Notes under the pieces: model-generated | Told to the model about the DNA's origin: nothing | Databases searched by the model: none | Seen by the model: only the letters and a program-made list of their open reading frames with translations | Translations under genes and position numbers: made by a program | In this document: positions 1 through 6,040 of the stretch, one piece after another | Layout of the letters: every line of letters begins with the position of its first letter | How positions within the stretch are numbered: position 1 is the first letter of the stretch | DNA from: Gammaproteobacteria bacterium | Lineage (GTDB): Bacteria; Pseudomonadota; Gammaproteobacteria; SZUA-21 | Assembly (NCBI GenBank): GCA_027021095.1 | Contig: JALUUZ010000292.1 | Location: 1 to 10,484 of the forward strand | Direction of reading: 5' to 3' | Length of the DNA: 10,484 nt

Positions 1-39
1 CTACTTTGGAGCATGACATTTTTTAACCGTAAATCCTTT

Positions 40-56
40 GGTGTGCTGCGCACACC
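40..56. repeat. Hairpin module 1, copy a
   Basis: GGTGTGCTGCGCACACC is a perfect 7-bp stem (GGTGTGC/GCACACC) with a TGC loop, preceded by GTAAATCCTTT and followed by GTCACGACGAGG. It is identical to 162-178 and to the reverse complement of 9910-9926. Confidence 0.85.
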
Positions 57-67
57 GTCACGACGAG

Positions 68-88
68 GTAGGGTGCGTTGTACGCACC
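68..88 (+). repeat. REP-like unit: GTAG plus 17-nt hairpin
   Basis: GTAG (68-71) is followed directly by GGTGCGTTGTACGCACC, a perfect 7-bp stem with a TGT loop. A conserved GTAG tetranucleotide 5' of a short palindrome is the established signature of REP sequences processed by TnpA-REP (RAYT) Y1 transposases. The same 17-mer occurs at 7683-7699, 10088-10104 and, inverted, at 10000-10016. No RAYT gene lies in the window. Confidence 0.75.
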
Positions 89-161
89 AACACCAAGGCA
101 AATCAAATAGTGCCACGTGGCGATTCTTCCACAGACGACATTTTCTTGGTGTAAATCCTTT

Positions 162-178
162 GGTGTGCTGCGCACACC
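162..178. repeat. Hairpin module 1, copy b
   Basis: This is a second identical copy of GGTGTGCTGCGCACACC, inside the 34-nt direct repeat 151-184. It is followed immediately by CACGTGGCGATCCTTCC (181-197), a near copy of 114-130 (16 of 17), so the module order here differs from the first copy. Confidence 0.85.
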
Positions 179-210
179 GTCACGTGGCGATCCTTCCTTG
201 CCTCTGCGTG

Positions 211-267
211 CTCCTCGGTCGTGAAAACCACCCATGCCGCGCCCTTGTGCCGTCTCGCGACGAACGG
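211..267 (+). repeat. Second dispersed repeat family, copy 1
   Basis: The 57-nt stretch starting CTCCTCGGTCG and ending CGACGAACGG matches the reverse complement of 7613-7668, with about eight differences including one indel. The part at 221-254 also resembles 7763-7796 in direct orientation (27 of 34 identical). It lies beside REP-like hairpins here and at 7600-7800, so the two repeat families travel together. Positions 268-320 hold no further module that I recognise. Confidence 0.7.
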
Positions 268-327
268 GCTTTTTTCGCTGCGCCGCGCTGCCTTTCTACT
301 GTCAAAAAACAGGCATGAAATCCTGGT

Positions 328-353
328 ATTGCCCGGTGGTGAGCAATCCGGGC
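328..353 (+). other. Overlapping potential stem-loops (possible small pseudoknot)
   Basis: GCCCGG (331-336) can pair with CCGGGC (348-353). The overlapping ATTGC (328-332) can pair with GCAAT (342-346). If both formed, using 328-331 with 343-346 and 332-336 with 348-352, they would make an H-type pseudoknot. It lies upstream of the proposed sigma-54 start, so it would not be in that transcript. It may be chance or a remnant of the repeat region. Confidence 0.25.
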
Positions 354-442
354 TAGCAGGTCGATGAATGGTTTACCAGATTATTCAGTCCTGATTTGAA
401 ATAAACTATACTGTTAATGGTGGAATAGCCTGAATACGGGCT

Positions 443-457
443 TGGCATATTACTTGC
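443..457 (+). promoter_or_regulatory. Candidate sigma-54 (-24/-12) promoter
   Basis: TGGCATATTACTTGC, preceded by CT, matches the sigma-54 consensus TGGCAC-N5-TTGC in 9 of 10 defined positions. GG (444-445) and GC (456-457) are separated by exactly 10 nt, the invariant spacing. Transcription would begin near 469, giving a leader of about 94 nt before the start codon at 563. I could not identify an enhancer-binding-protein site with confidence. A TATACT at 407-412 could be a sigma-70 -10 element, but its -35 match is poor. Confidence 0.55.
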
Positions 458-562
458 GTTATCCATGACAATGCTGGATATCAGACGCCTTGGCCGCCTG
501 GTTTCTCCAGCGATGAGGCAGGTCAGGATCTGACGCAATCGACGCGAACGAGGAATTTTAGA

Positions 563-1144
563 ATGAAAGTACTGCGATTGTCTTTAGTGATAGTGATCCT
601 GGGCTGGACTGTTGTTGCAGGCGCGGAGCGCTATCGCGTAGCGCCGAACTATGAGAAGGAGACGCGCAGGCTGGTCGATCAGCTGCGGGTCCACCATATC
701 AAGTTCAAAAAGCTGCTTGAAATGCGCGCCAAGGTCGATGCCTGGGAAACCAGGCTGAAAAAGACCGATGAGCGCTTGAGCAAAGAGGTGAAGCAGTTTA
801 TCGCAGACGGCCGGAAACTCAAGGACGGCTCGATGAGCAAGGCAGATTATGACGCCAAATGGACAAAAAGTGGCCGCGGCAAGAAGAAAGATATTGCAAT
901 CAAGGCGTTTCGTGAAGAGATCGGGCGTTATAACAAGTTCAGGGAAGGGTATAACCTGCTTGCACTGGAATTGTCAGGGTTTCTCAGCAAGCGTAACCCG
1001 AAAGATATCGAGGTTTTGATGCAGCGCATGAAAGAATTGATGGTGAAACTCGAAAAGGCAATCAAGGCGAAGGACTATTCGAAGGCAGGTTTGATTGCCA
1101 GCAACTCGAAGATTGCCAGTGAATTCGGTTTCGAGAAGAAGTAG
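563..1144 (+). CDS. Secreted, coiled-coil-rich hypothetical protein
   Basis: This 193-residue protein is of no family I recognise. Residues 1-20 form a classical signal peptide: MKVLR, then a hydrophobic core (LSLVIVILGWTVV), then AGA before ERY, with probable cleavage after Ala20 or nearby. The mature part is very rich in Lys, Arg and Glu and predicted largely helical. Stretches with heptad-like spacing lie at about residues 28-80 and 140-170, suggesting a periplasmic coiled coil. There is no cysteine and no lipobox. The start is supported by AGGA at 551-554, 8 nt upstream. It stands alone: a 225-nt gap separates it from the next gene and a sigma-54-like promoter lies upstream, so expression may depend on an activator. 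It could be a periplasmic adaptor, chaperone-like or stress protein; the sequence does not decide. Confidence 0.8.
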   Translation: MKVLRLSLVIVILGWTVVAGAERYRVAPNYEKETRRLVDQLRVHHIKFKKLLEMRAKVDAWETRLKKTDERLSKEVKQFIADGRKLKDGSMSKADYDAKWTKSGRGKKKDIAIKAFREEIGRYNKFREGYNLLALELSGFLSKRNPKDIEVLMQRMKELMVKLEKAIKAKDYSKAGLIASNSKIASEFGFEKK

Positions 1145-1180
1145 GACGAATAAGTACAGAGTCGGGGAAGCAGTAAAACA

Positions 1181-1248
1181 ACAACGGCAGTACGCTTGTT
1201 GGAGTCATAAAAACGGCAGCCGCTGAAAGGTAAAAGGCAAGCCGTTGT
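1181..1248 (+). other. Alternative inverted-repeat pairing in intergenic spacer
   Basis: AACGGCAG occurs twice (1183-1190 and 1212-1219), and both copies can pair with the single GCCGTT at 1241-1246. The outer pairing extends to 8 bp (ACAACGGC with GCCGTTGT, 1181-1188 with 1241-1248). The two pairings exclude each other. No U-run follows, so this is not a standard terminator. It is the only structure I see in the 225-nt spacer before the Sel1-repeat gene. Confidence 0.25.
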
Positions 1249-1369
1249 AATACAAAAGAAATTAATTGTGCTCGTGTTTGCCTGGAAACAGCGCGTCATA
1301 GTGCTGTGCCCTGGGTAAAGTAAAAATTGCGCCAGACGATAAATTGATAGAGCTTTATTCAGGTGAGGC

Positions 1370-2227
1370 ATGATGCGAGGGCAATACATGGAAAACATAC
1401 TAGAGAACAAAAAGTCATGGGTTGAAAAATCTGGTGTATTCTTGACCCAGGTTCTTATCTTGATGATATGTGGTTCGATCTATGCGGCAAATGCGCGCAT
1501 GATTGGTACCGATGCGCTGAGCAGCAGTGAGTACCGGCATGTTACGCAGGAATTCGATTACCTGTACATGGAAAGGGAGACGGGTTACGGCATGGAAGAG
1601 CAAAAGGCAACCCGGTACGTGGAATTCCGCGAAGGGGTACATGCCTATTTTCAGGAAGACTATACAGAGGCAATGAGTAAACTGCGCCCGCTGGCGGAAA
1701 CCGGTTACTCCAGCGCACAGTTCTATCTTGCGTTGATGTATGACCAAGGCCACGGTGTCATTCAAAATCATGCGATCGCTGTGAAATGGTACAGGAAGGC
1801 CGCAGAGCAGGGTCATATCGACGCACAATACAATCTTGGCATAGCCTATGCCAGTGGCCAGGGCGTCAAAAAGAATATTCATACGGCGATCTACTGGTGG
1901 AAGAGGGCAGCGACATACGGCAGTATCGATGCGCAATACAACCTGGGTATGGTTTACACCACAGGTAAAGGCATCATGCGTAACGCCATGTTGGCGGTCA
2001 AGTGGTGGACCAAGGCGGCATCGAAGGGTGATGTCGCGGCGCTGTTCAACCTGGGCGTGGTCTATATCAACGGCGGTGACGGCGTTACCCAAAATCTTTG
2101 TGAGGCGTCGAGACTGTGGAAAATCTCTGCAGAACAGGGTTTCAACCGCGCTAAGACTGCGTTGCGCATGCTGCATTCCATGCAGCGTTACCGCGCCTCC
2201 TGTTTTGATGTGACTGCAAAGAAATAA
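1370..2227 (+). CDS. Sel1-like repeat (SLR/TPR-like) protein with N-terminal signal or anchor
   Basis: This 285-residue protein probably acts as a helical scaffold for protein-protein contacts in the periplasm or at the inner membrane. A hydrophobic segment at about residues 22-39, after basic residues and before AANA, is a signal peptide or anchor. About four Sel1 repeats of roughly 36 residues follow, at about 113-148, 149-184, 185-220 and 221-257. They show the pattern AQYNLGxxYxxGxGVxxNxxxAxxWxxKAAxxG; the fourth carries an extra residue (NGGDGV) and is more degenerate. Residues 85-110 (FREGVHAYFQEDYTEAMSKL) resemble a TPR-like capping unit. ATG codons at 1370, 1373 and 1388 all have Shine-Dalgarno-like sequences (AGGTGAGG before 1370; GAGGG at 1377-1381, 6 nt before 1388). 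Starting at 1388 gives MENILENKK and keeps the signal. A terminator at 2279 ends the unit. SLR proteins scaffold many processes, so no specific role can be assigned. Confidence 0.88.
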   Translation: MMRGQYMENILENKKSWVEKSGVFLTQVLILMICGSIYAANARMIGTDALSSSEYRHVTQEFDYLYMERETGYGMEEQKATRYVEFREGVHAYFQEDYTEAMSKLRPLAETGYSSAQFYLALMYDQGHGVIQNHAIAVKWYRKAAEQGHIDAQYNLGIAYASGQGVKKNIHTAIYWWKRAATYGSIDAQYNLGMVYTTGKGIMRNAMLAVKWWTKAASKGDVAALFNLGVVYINGGDGVTQNLCEASRLWKISAEQGFNRAKTALRMLHSMQRYRASCFDVTAKK

Positions 2228-2278
2228 ACTTCGCTGACGGCACAGCTCAGCGCCCAGCCTGACGTATTCATGCACTTG

Positions 2279-2308
2279 AAATGGCCGCATTCGCGGCCAT
2301 TTTTTTTC
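2279..2308 (+). terminator. Rho-independent terminator after the Sel1-repeat gene
   Basis: ATGGCCGC (2281-2288) and GCGGCCAT (2293-2300) form a perfect 8-bp GC-rich stem with a 4-nt ATTC loop. The stem is extended by AA/TT, and an uninterrupted T-run begins at 2301. It lies 52 nt after the stop codon and insulates the decarboxylase unit downstream. Confidence 0.93.
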
Positions 2309-2361
2309 TTGTGGTTATTATCGCCGGCGCGGAGTTGACTATTCGTATCAATAGGTAAAAC

Positions 2362-3510
2362 TTGAAGAGTATGAAAGAACTCGATGCACAGGCGAAAGCG
2401 AAACTGGACGCGTTGTATGAACGAGTGGTCGAGCATGCGGGGAGCTTTCTTGGCTACCCGTGCAATCAGAAATTCGATTACCGCCCGCTGTACCGTTTTC
2501 TGGATCATTCATTGAACAATGTCGGTGATCCGTTTCGTTCCGCGACGTTCCGCCTCAATACCCATGACATCGAATGTGAAGTGATCTATCGCTTTGCAGA
2601 GTTCTGCCGGGCGCGGCAAAGTGATGTGTGGGGTTATGTGACCAACGGCGGCACGGAAGGGAACATGTACGGGTTCTACCTGGCCCGCGAGCTCTACCCG
2701 GAAGGCCTGGTTTACTATTCGGAAGACACCCATTACAGCGTCAGCAAGATACTGCGCCTGATCAAATCACGCAGTATCATGATCAAGAGCCAGGAAAACG
2801 GCGAGATGGACTATGATGACTTGTACGAGACCATCCGCCTGCACCGGGACGCGCCACCGATCGTTATTGCCAATATCGGGACGACGATGAAAGGTGCGGT
2901 GGACGACCTGGACAGGATCAACAGCATTTTCTCGGAACTGGCGCTCCCGGCCCATTATATTCACGCCGATGCGGCATTGAGCGGAATGATTCTCCCCTTC
3001 GTCGATGCGCCTCAGCCTTATGGTTTCGACGCCGGTGTCGACAGCATTTCGATCAGTGGCCATAAAATGATTGGTTCTCCTTTTCCGTCAGGCGTGGTGC
3101 TGGCCAAGAAAAAGAACGTCGAGCGTGTTGCCCGGTCGGTGGAATATATCGGTACCTTGGATACCACCTTGTCGGGCTCGCGTAACGGCCTGTCGCCGCT
3201 GTTTCTATGGTACGCATTGAAGTTGCGGGGTGAGGACGGGTTCCGGCGCCTGGTCGAGTCCTGCCTCGCAGTTGCCGATTACGCGGTCGAGCAGTTCCGC
3301 CAGCGCGGGATCAAGGCGTGGCGCAACCGCAACGCGAATACCGTTGTCTTCCCACGTCCTTCGGACAGGCTGGTGAACCGGTGGCAGCTGGCGGTGCATC
3401 GTGATATTGCGCATATCATTGCCATGCCGCATGTGGACACTGGCATGATCGATGCGTTTATGCTGTCCTTTGAACAGGATCTCGCGCAACGCAGTGAGGG
3501 GGCGGCATGA
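2362..3510 (+). CDS. hdc: PLP-dependent amino acid decarboxylase, histidine decarboxylase-like
   Basis: This cytoplasmic fold-type I (group II) decarboxylase of 382 residues is close in length to the Gram-negative PLP histidine decarboxylases (about 378). It would remove CO2 from histidine to give histamine; plant serine decarboxylases belong to the same subfamily, so serine is a real alternative substrate. Visible motifs in order are TNGGTEGN (94-101, phosphate binding), a His at 124 in EDTHYS that should stack on the PLP ring, HADAALSG (about 201-208) with Asp203 for the pyridine nitrogen, and SGHKMIGSPFPSG with Lys235 as the Schiff-base lysine. All key residues are present. The TTG start at 2362 is preferred because AGG (2353-2355) sits 6 nt upstream; ATG at 2371 is the alternative. 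The stop overlaps the next start (ATGA), so translation is probably coupled to the ACT-domain gene. No amino acid/amine antiporter gene accompanies it, so an acid-resistance role is not supported locally. Confidence 0.85.
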   Translation: MKSMKELDAQAKAKLDALYERVVEHAGSFLGYPCNQKFDYRPLYRFLDHSLNNVGDPFRSATFRLNTHDIECEVIYRFAEFCRARQSDVWGYVTNGGTEGNMYGFYLARELYPEGLVYYSEDTHYSVSKILRLIKSRSIMIKSQENGEMDYDDLYETIRLHRDAPPIVIANIGTTMKGAVDDLDRINSIFSELALPAHYIHADAALSGMILPFVDAPQPYGFDAGVDSISISGHKMIGSPFPSGVVLAKKKNVERVARSVEYIGTLDTTLSGSRNGLSPLFLWYALKLRGEDGFRRLVESCLAVADYAVEQFRQRGIKAWRNRNANTVVFPRPSDRLVNRWQLAVHRDIAHIIAMPHVDTGMIDAFMLSFEQDLAQRSEGAA

Positions 3511-3902
3511 AACAGATCAGCGTGGTATCGAGAAAGCGTCCGGACGTCGTCGCCGAAATATCGCAGGCACTGGCACGGCAGGCGATCAACATCGAGACAC
3601 TGGTCTCGGAAACCGTCGGTGACAATGCAGTGACTATTCTGACGGTCGATCGCTACGACGATGCCCTCAGTGCGTTGCAGCAATTGCCGGAAACCCGGGT
3701 CGTCACCGAAGATGCGATTCTCGTCAGGTTGGAGGACCGCCCCGGCGCACTGGCCGAACTGGCATTGCGTTTCAAGGACGCTGGCATCGCGCTGCGTGGT
3801 CTGCATATCATCGAGCGTGGAGAGAAGCAGTGTCTTGCGGCGGTTTCCGTCGACCGCACCGACGAGGCCTTGGCTCTCGTCAAGGACTTGTTGATCTCGT
3901 GA
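3507..3902 (+). CDS. Tandem ACT-domain protein, putative amino-acid sensor
   Basis: This 131-residue protein consists only of two ACT domains, at about residues 3-66 and 70-131. The second carries the typical ligand-loop motif LEDRPGALAELALRFKDAGI (74-93). The first has the related KRPDVVAEISQALARQAINI (11-30), lacking the usual Gly of the DRPG turn. ACT domains bind amino acids at domain interfaces and regulate partner enzymes or transcription. There is no DNA-binding or catalytic domain, so it would act by protein contact. Its ATG overlaps the decarboxylase stop by 4 nt, which suggests stoichiometric co-production. The simplest inference is an allosteric subunit, or a sensor of the decarboxylase substrate. 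A free-standing regulator of another amino acid pathway is possible. The family call is secure; the role is inference. Confidence 0.85.
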   Translation: MKQISVVSRKRPDVVAEISQALARQAINIETLVSETVGDNAVTILTVDRYDDALSALQQLPETRVVTEDAILVRLEDRPGALAELALRFKDAGIALRGLHIIERGEKQCLAAVSVDRTDEALALVKDLLIS

Positions 3903-3922
3903 TTGTTTAGTCTGTTTTGATC

Positions 3923-3952
3923 TTGTCCAAGTCTGTACAGGCCTGTTACTAT
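3923..3952 (+). promoter_or_regulatory. Possible sigma-70 promoter for the DUF2233 gene
   Basis: TTGTCC (3923-3928) and TACTAT (3947-3952) are separated by 18 nt, each with 4 of 6 consensus matches. A weak hairpin followed by five Ts (CGGG 3959-3962, CCCG 3972-3975, T 3976-3980) lies downstream and could instead terminate the ACT-gene transcript; the stem is only 4 bp. Confidence 0.3.
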
Positions 3953-4002
3953 AGCAACCGGGTATTTGTTCCCCGTTTTTACACGATATCTGTATTGCTT
4001 CG

Positions 4003-4770
4003 GTGTTTGCTATGATAGGAAAGAAAGGCATGACCGGTATTGTCACGGCGGTGCTGTTTTGTTTTGCGAGTGCTTTACAGGCAGGGATCGCGAAACGAAT
4101 AAATTACCGGGGAGTCAGCTATGATCTTTATATCGTTCATCCGCGCAAGGACGATATCCGGTTTTTCTGGAAAGACGAAGACGGGGACTTGTTTGCAAGT
4201 TTCGGTGCAGTAAGGCGCTGGCTGAGGAAGAAGGGAAGAAAACTCCTGTTCGCGACCAACGGCGGCATTTTTGAATGGGGGCTGCAGCCGCTGGGGCTGT
4301 ACATCGAGAACCGCAGGGTGAAAGTAAAACCGAATTACCGTAAAGGCAAGGGAAATTTCTATTTGCAGCCCAATGGCGTATTCTATGTCAACCGCCACCA
4401 TGCCGGAGTCATGACGATGCGTGCCTACAGAAAGCTTCGCCCCAAGGCGCATTTTGCCACCCAGTCAGGCCCGATGCTGGTGCTCAATCGCCGTATCCAT
4501 CCGATTTTCCGCCGCCGCTCGAACAGCAGGTATATCCGTAATGGTGTGGGTATCGATCGCTATGGGCGGGTTATTTTCGCAATCTCCAACAGGCCGGTGA
4601 ATTTCTATACCTTTTCTTCATTGTTCAAACACAGGCTGCACTGTATCAATGCGTTGTACCTGGATGGCAATATTTCGAGAATGTACCTGCCGCAGAAGAA
4701 GCGGCACGATCTCGGGGGTAATTTTGCAGTGATCATCGGTGTGTCGAAACCGTTTGCTGCAAAGAAATAG
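4003..4770 (+). CDS. Exported phosphodiester glycosidase (DUF2233/NAGPA domain) family protein
   Basis: Residues 1-27 look like a signal peptide (MIGKKGMTG, then a hydrophobic stretch IVTAVLFCFASALQA), so the protein is probably periplasmic. The rest fits the family named after human NAGPA, the uncovering enzyme that hydrolyses a GlcNAc-phosphodiester. Motifs in order are ATNGGIFEWGLQPLGLYIENR (84-104), QSGPMLVLNRRIHP (154-167), RYIRNGVGID (176-185) and ALYLDGNISRMYLP (217-230). The protein is unusually basic, with many Arg and Lys, perhaps for binding an anionic cell-envelope polymer. The bacterial substrate of this subfamily is unknown to me. The start is uncertain. GTG at 4003 gives 255 residues, ATG at 4012 keeps the KK-containing n-region, and ATG at 4030 has the best upstream AGGA (4017-4020) but a shorter n-region. 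It is flanked by its own promoter candidate and a convergent gene, so it is probably monocistronic. Confidence 0.85.
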   Translation: MFAMIGKKGMTGIVTAVLFCFASALQAGIAKRINYRGVSYDLYIVHPRKDDIRFFWKDEDGDLFASFGAVRRWLRKKGRKLLFATNGGIFEWGLQPLGLYIENRRVKVKPNYRKGKGNFYLQPNGVFYVNRHHAGVMTMRAYRKLRPKAHFATQSGPMLVLNRRIHPIFRRRSNSRYIRNGVGIDRYGRVIFAISNRPVNFYTFSSLFKHRLHCINALYLDGNISRMYLPQKKRHDLGGNFAVIIGVSKPFAAKK

Positions 4771-4852
4771 CCATGTGCTGATCTTTACATGCGGTTCATT
4801 CCGGCTGCCTTTCCGTTAGTGCGGCCTTGTCCTGTGCAAGCGCAAGGAACTA

Positions 4853-6025
4853 TCACGCGCCATGGGGTATGCCGTGTGTGCCAAAACCACTGTCAAGGGG
4901 CGGCTGTTGTAAATGGAAGAACCATTTGTTCAAGACGAAGTTGCGTGAAAAATATTTCGACGCCAGCAGCCTGGCGGCCAGGCTGCGTTTTATCCCTTGC
5001 GGCACCAGTGCGGCGATTTTGATATTGGTACGCTTGTGGCGGTCACCGAAGCGCCTGCTGAGCAGGGTCTCATATTCGCTCAACGCCTGCCGGGAATAAT
5101 CACTGCCGGTTCTGGCGTGTTGCAGGATGGTCTGTGCCGCAAGCACCGCGGATTCGATGGCCGGACGTATCCCTTCGCCACTTTGTGCATAGGCAAGGCC
5201 GGCAGCGTCGCCGATGATCAGCAGGCCGTCATCGACGATCTTGCGTGGGGTATCGCCGTACAGCAGGTAGGCATGGCCGGACATCTTTTTCGGCAGGGCC
5301 GGTGGTATACGGCCTGCTTGCTGCAGGTAGTCGACGAATTCGTTGACGTGTGCAGACAGGCGGTGGTTGTCCTGGCGTCCGAGGCCGATGTTCAGGTAGT
5401 CTCCTTTACGGAATACCCAACCATAGCCCTTCAGGTCACGGCAGAAATAGAGTTCGGGGGCTTGCGGATCCACCAGGCAGTGTGCCTTGTGTTCCGGTGT
5501 CATTTCAAACTCGACTTCCTGCGCGGCAACGATGGGTTCGGAGTTGGTCTGTCTGGCCCCGGTCAGGCGGACTACTGGACAGAAGTGCCCGCCGGCGCCA
5601 ATCAGCAGTGGAGCCTGGTACTTTTGGTTGACGAGCCATAGGCCGTTTTCGTAGGCCAGTGATTTGACCGGTTCACCAAGGTGCATTGCTGCACCTGAAC
5701 GCTGCAACAGGTAGTGGTCGAACTCGCAACGCCTGATGCCATAGCTCATCGGCTTCCCATATTGGGTGAGCCGGATTTTTTCGCCGATCATCGCGGTGAT
5801 GAACCCGGTCAGCGGTTGCAGGACTCGGCCGCGGGCATAGTCCTGCAGATCGATCTGCAGGGTTTCGACGACCGCCGGTGTGATCCACCCGGCGCAGATT
5901 TTGTCGCGTGGAAACTGCTGTTTGTCGATAATGGCGACCTGCATGCCCGCGTTGCGCAACAACCATGCACAGGTGGCCCCGGCCGGTCCACCACCAACGA
6001 TCAATGCGTCATACTGTGCGCTCAT
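4853..6025 (-). CDS. Geranylgeranyl reductase family FAD-dependent oxidoreductase
   Basis: This 390-residue flavoprotein belongs to the family that includes ChlP/BchP and archaeal lipid reductases, which reduce isolated C=C bonds. The N-terminus has the dinucleotide-binding GGGPAG (11-16) with an acidic residue at the end of strand 2 (IIDK, 32-35). FPRDKICAGW (38-47) is the family signature around the flavin. A second FAD motif, IGDAAGLAYAQSGEGIRPAIESA, spans 271-293. No signal peptide is visible; a hydrophobic, basic C-terminal region may contact membranes. The ATG has AGG 8 nt upstream. It lies 15 nt downstream of the cyclopropane fatty acid synthase gene on the same strand, so the two are almost certainly co-transcribed. 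I infer that it acts on an unsaturated or methyl-modified acyl or isoprenoid chain; the actual substrate and electron donor cannot be read from the sequence. Confidence 0.88.
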   Translation of the reverse strand: MSAQYDALIVGGGPAGATCAWLLRNAGMQVAIIDKQQFPRDKICAGWITPAVVETLQIDLQDYARGRVLQPLTGFITAMIGEKIRLTQYGKPMSYGIRRCEFDHYLLQRSGAAMHLGEPVKSLAYENGLWLVNQKYQAPLLIGAGGHFCPVVRLTGARQTNSEPIVAAQEVEFEMTPEHKAHCLVDPQAPELYFCRDLKGYGWVFRKGDYLNIGLGRQDNHRLSAHVNEFVDYLQQAGRIPPALPKKMSGHAYLLYGDTPRKIVDDGLLIIGDAAGLAYAQSGEGIRPAIESAVLAAQTILQHARTGSDYSRQALSEYETLLSRRFGDRHKRTNIKIAALVPQGIKRSLAARLLASKYFSRNFVLNKWFFHLQQPPLDSGFGTHGIPHGA

Positions 6026-6040
6026 TCTGTATGCCTGTAA

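Larger units (their letters stand above)
1..184. repeat. Composite palindromic repeat element, left copy (BIME-like)
   Basis: This is a mosaic of short modules with no credible coding capacity. Module 1 (GTAAATCCTTTGG followed by a 17-nt hairpin and GTCACG) occurs twice in direct orientation, at 29-62 and 151-184, identical over 34 nt. The similarity extends to 15-62 versus 137-184 (43 of 48 identical). Between them lie a GTAG-led hairpin (68-88) and a perfect 10-bp palindrome GCCACGTGGC (112-121). Positions 1-178 align without gaps to the reverse complement of 9910-10087 (149 of 178 identical by manual count). The window opens with CTAC, the reverse complement of GTAG. In the right-hand copy a further hairpin adjoins this point, so the element probably continues upstream of the window. 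The best reading is a bacterial interspersed mosaic element made of REP-like units; the family is not named here. Confidence 0.85.

Noticed and set aside
29..184. CRISPR array
   Set aside because: The repeats are hairpin modules in mixed orientation and at irregular spacing (122 nt apart) with no regular spacers or cas genes.
13..318. Open reading frame of 101 codons over the left repeat block (and the antisense frame 23-235)
   Set aside because: It consists of translated palindromic repeats, has no ribosome binding site, and has a composition rich in His, Arg and Cys with no family resemblance.
1415..2290. Long antisense frame (291 codons) opposite the Sel1-repeat gene
   Set aside because: It is a shadow frame: the plus strand carries clear Sel1 repeats and a matching terminator, while the antisense product has no recognisable features.
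2335..2361. Sigma-70 promoter TTGACT...TAAAAC before the decarboxylase gene
   Set aside because: The spacer is only 15 nt and the implied start would fall inside the gene; it would need a leaderless message from ATG 2371, for which there is no other support.
3959..3980. Intrinsic terminator after the ACT-domain gene
   Set aside because: The stem is only 4 bp with a 9-nt loop; the T-run alone is not sufficient, so it is mentioned only as a possibility.
4997..5641. Plus-strand frame (214 codons) opposite the flavoprotein gene
   Set aside because: The minus-strand frame has both FAD motifs and family length; this one has none.
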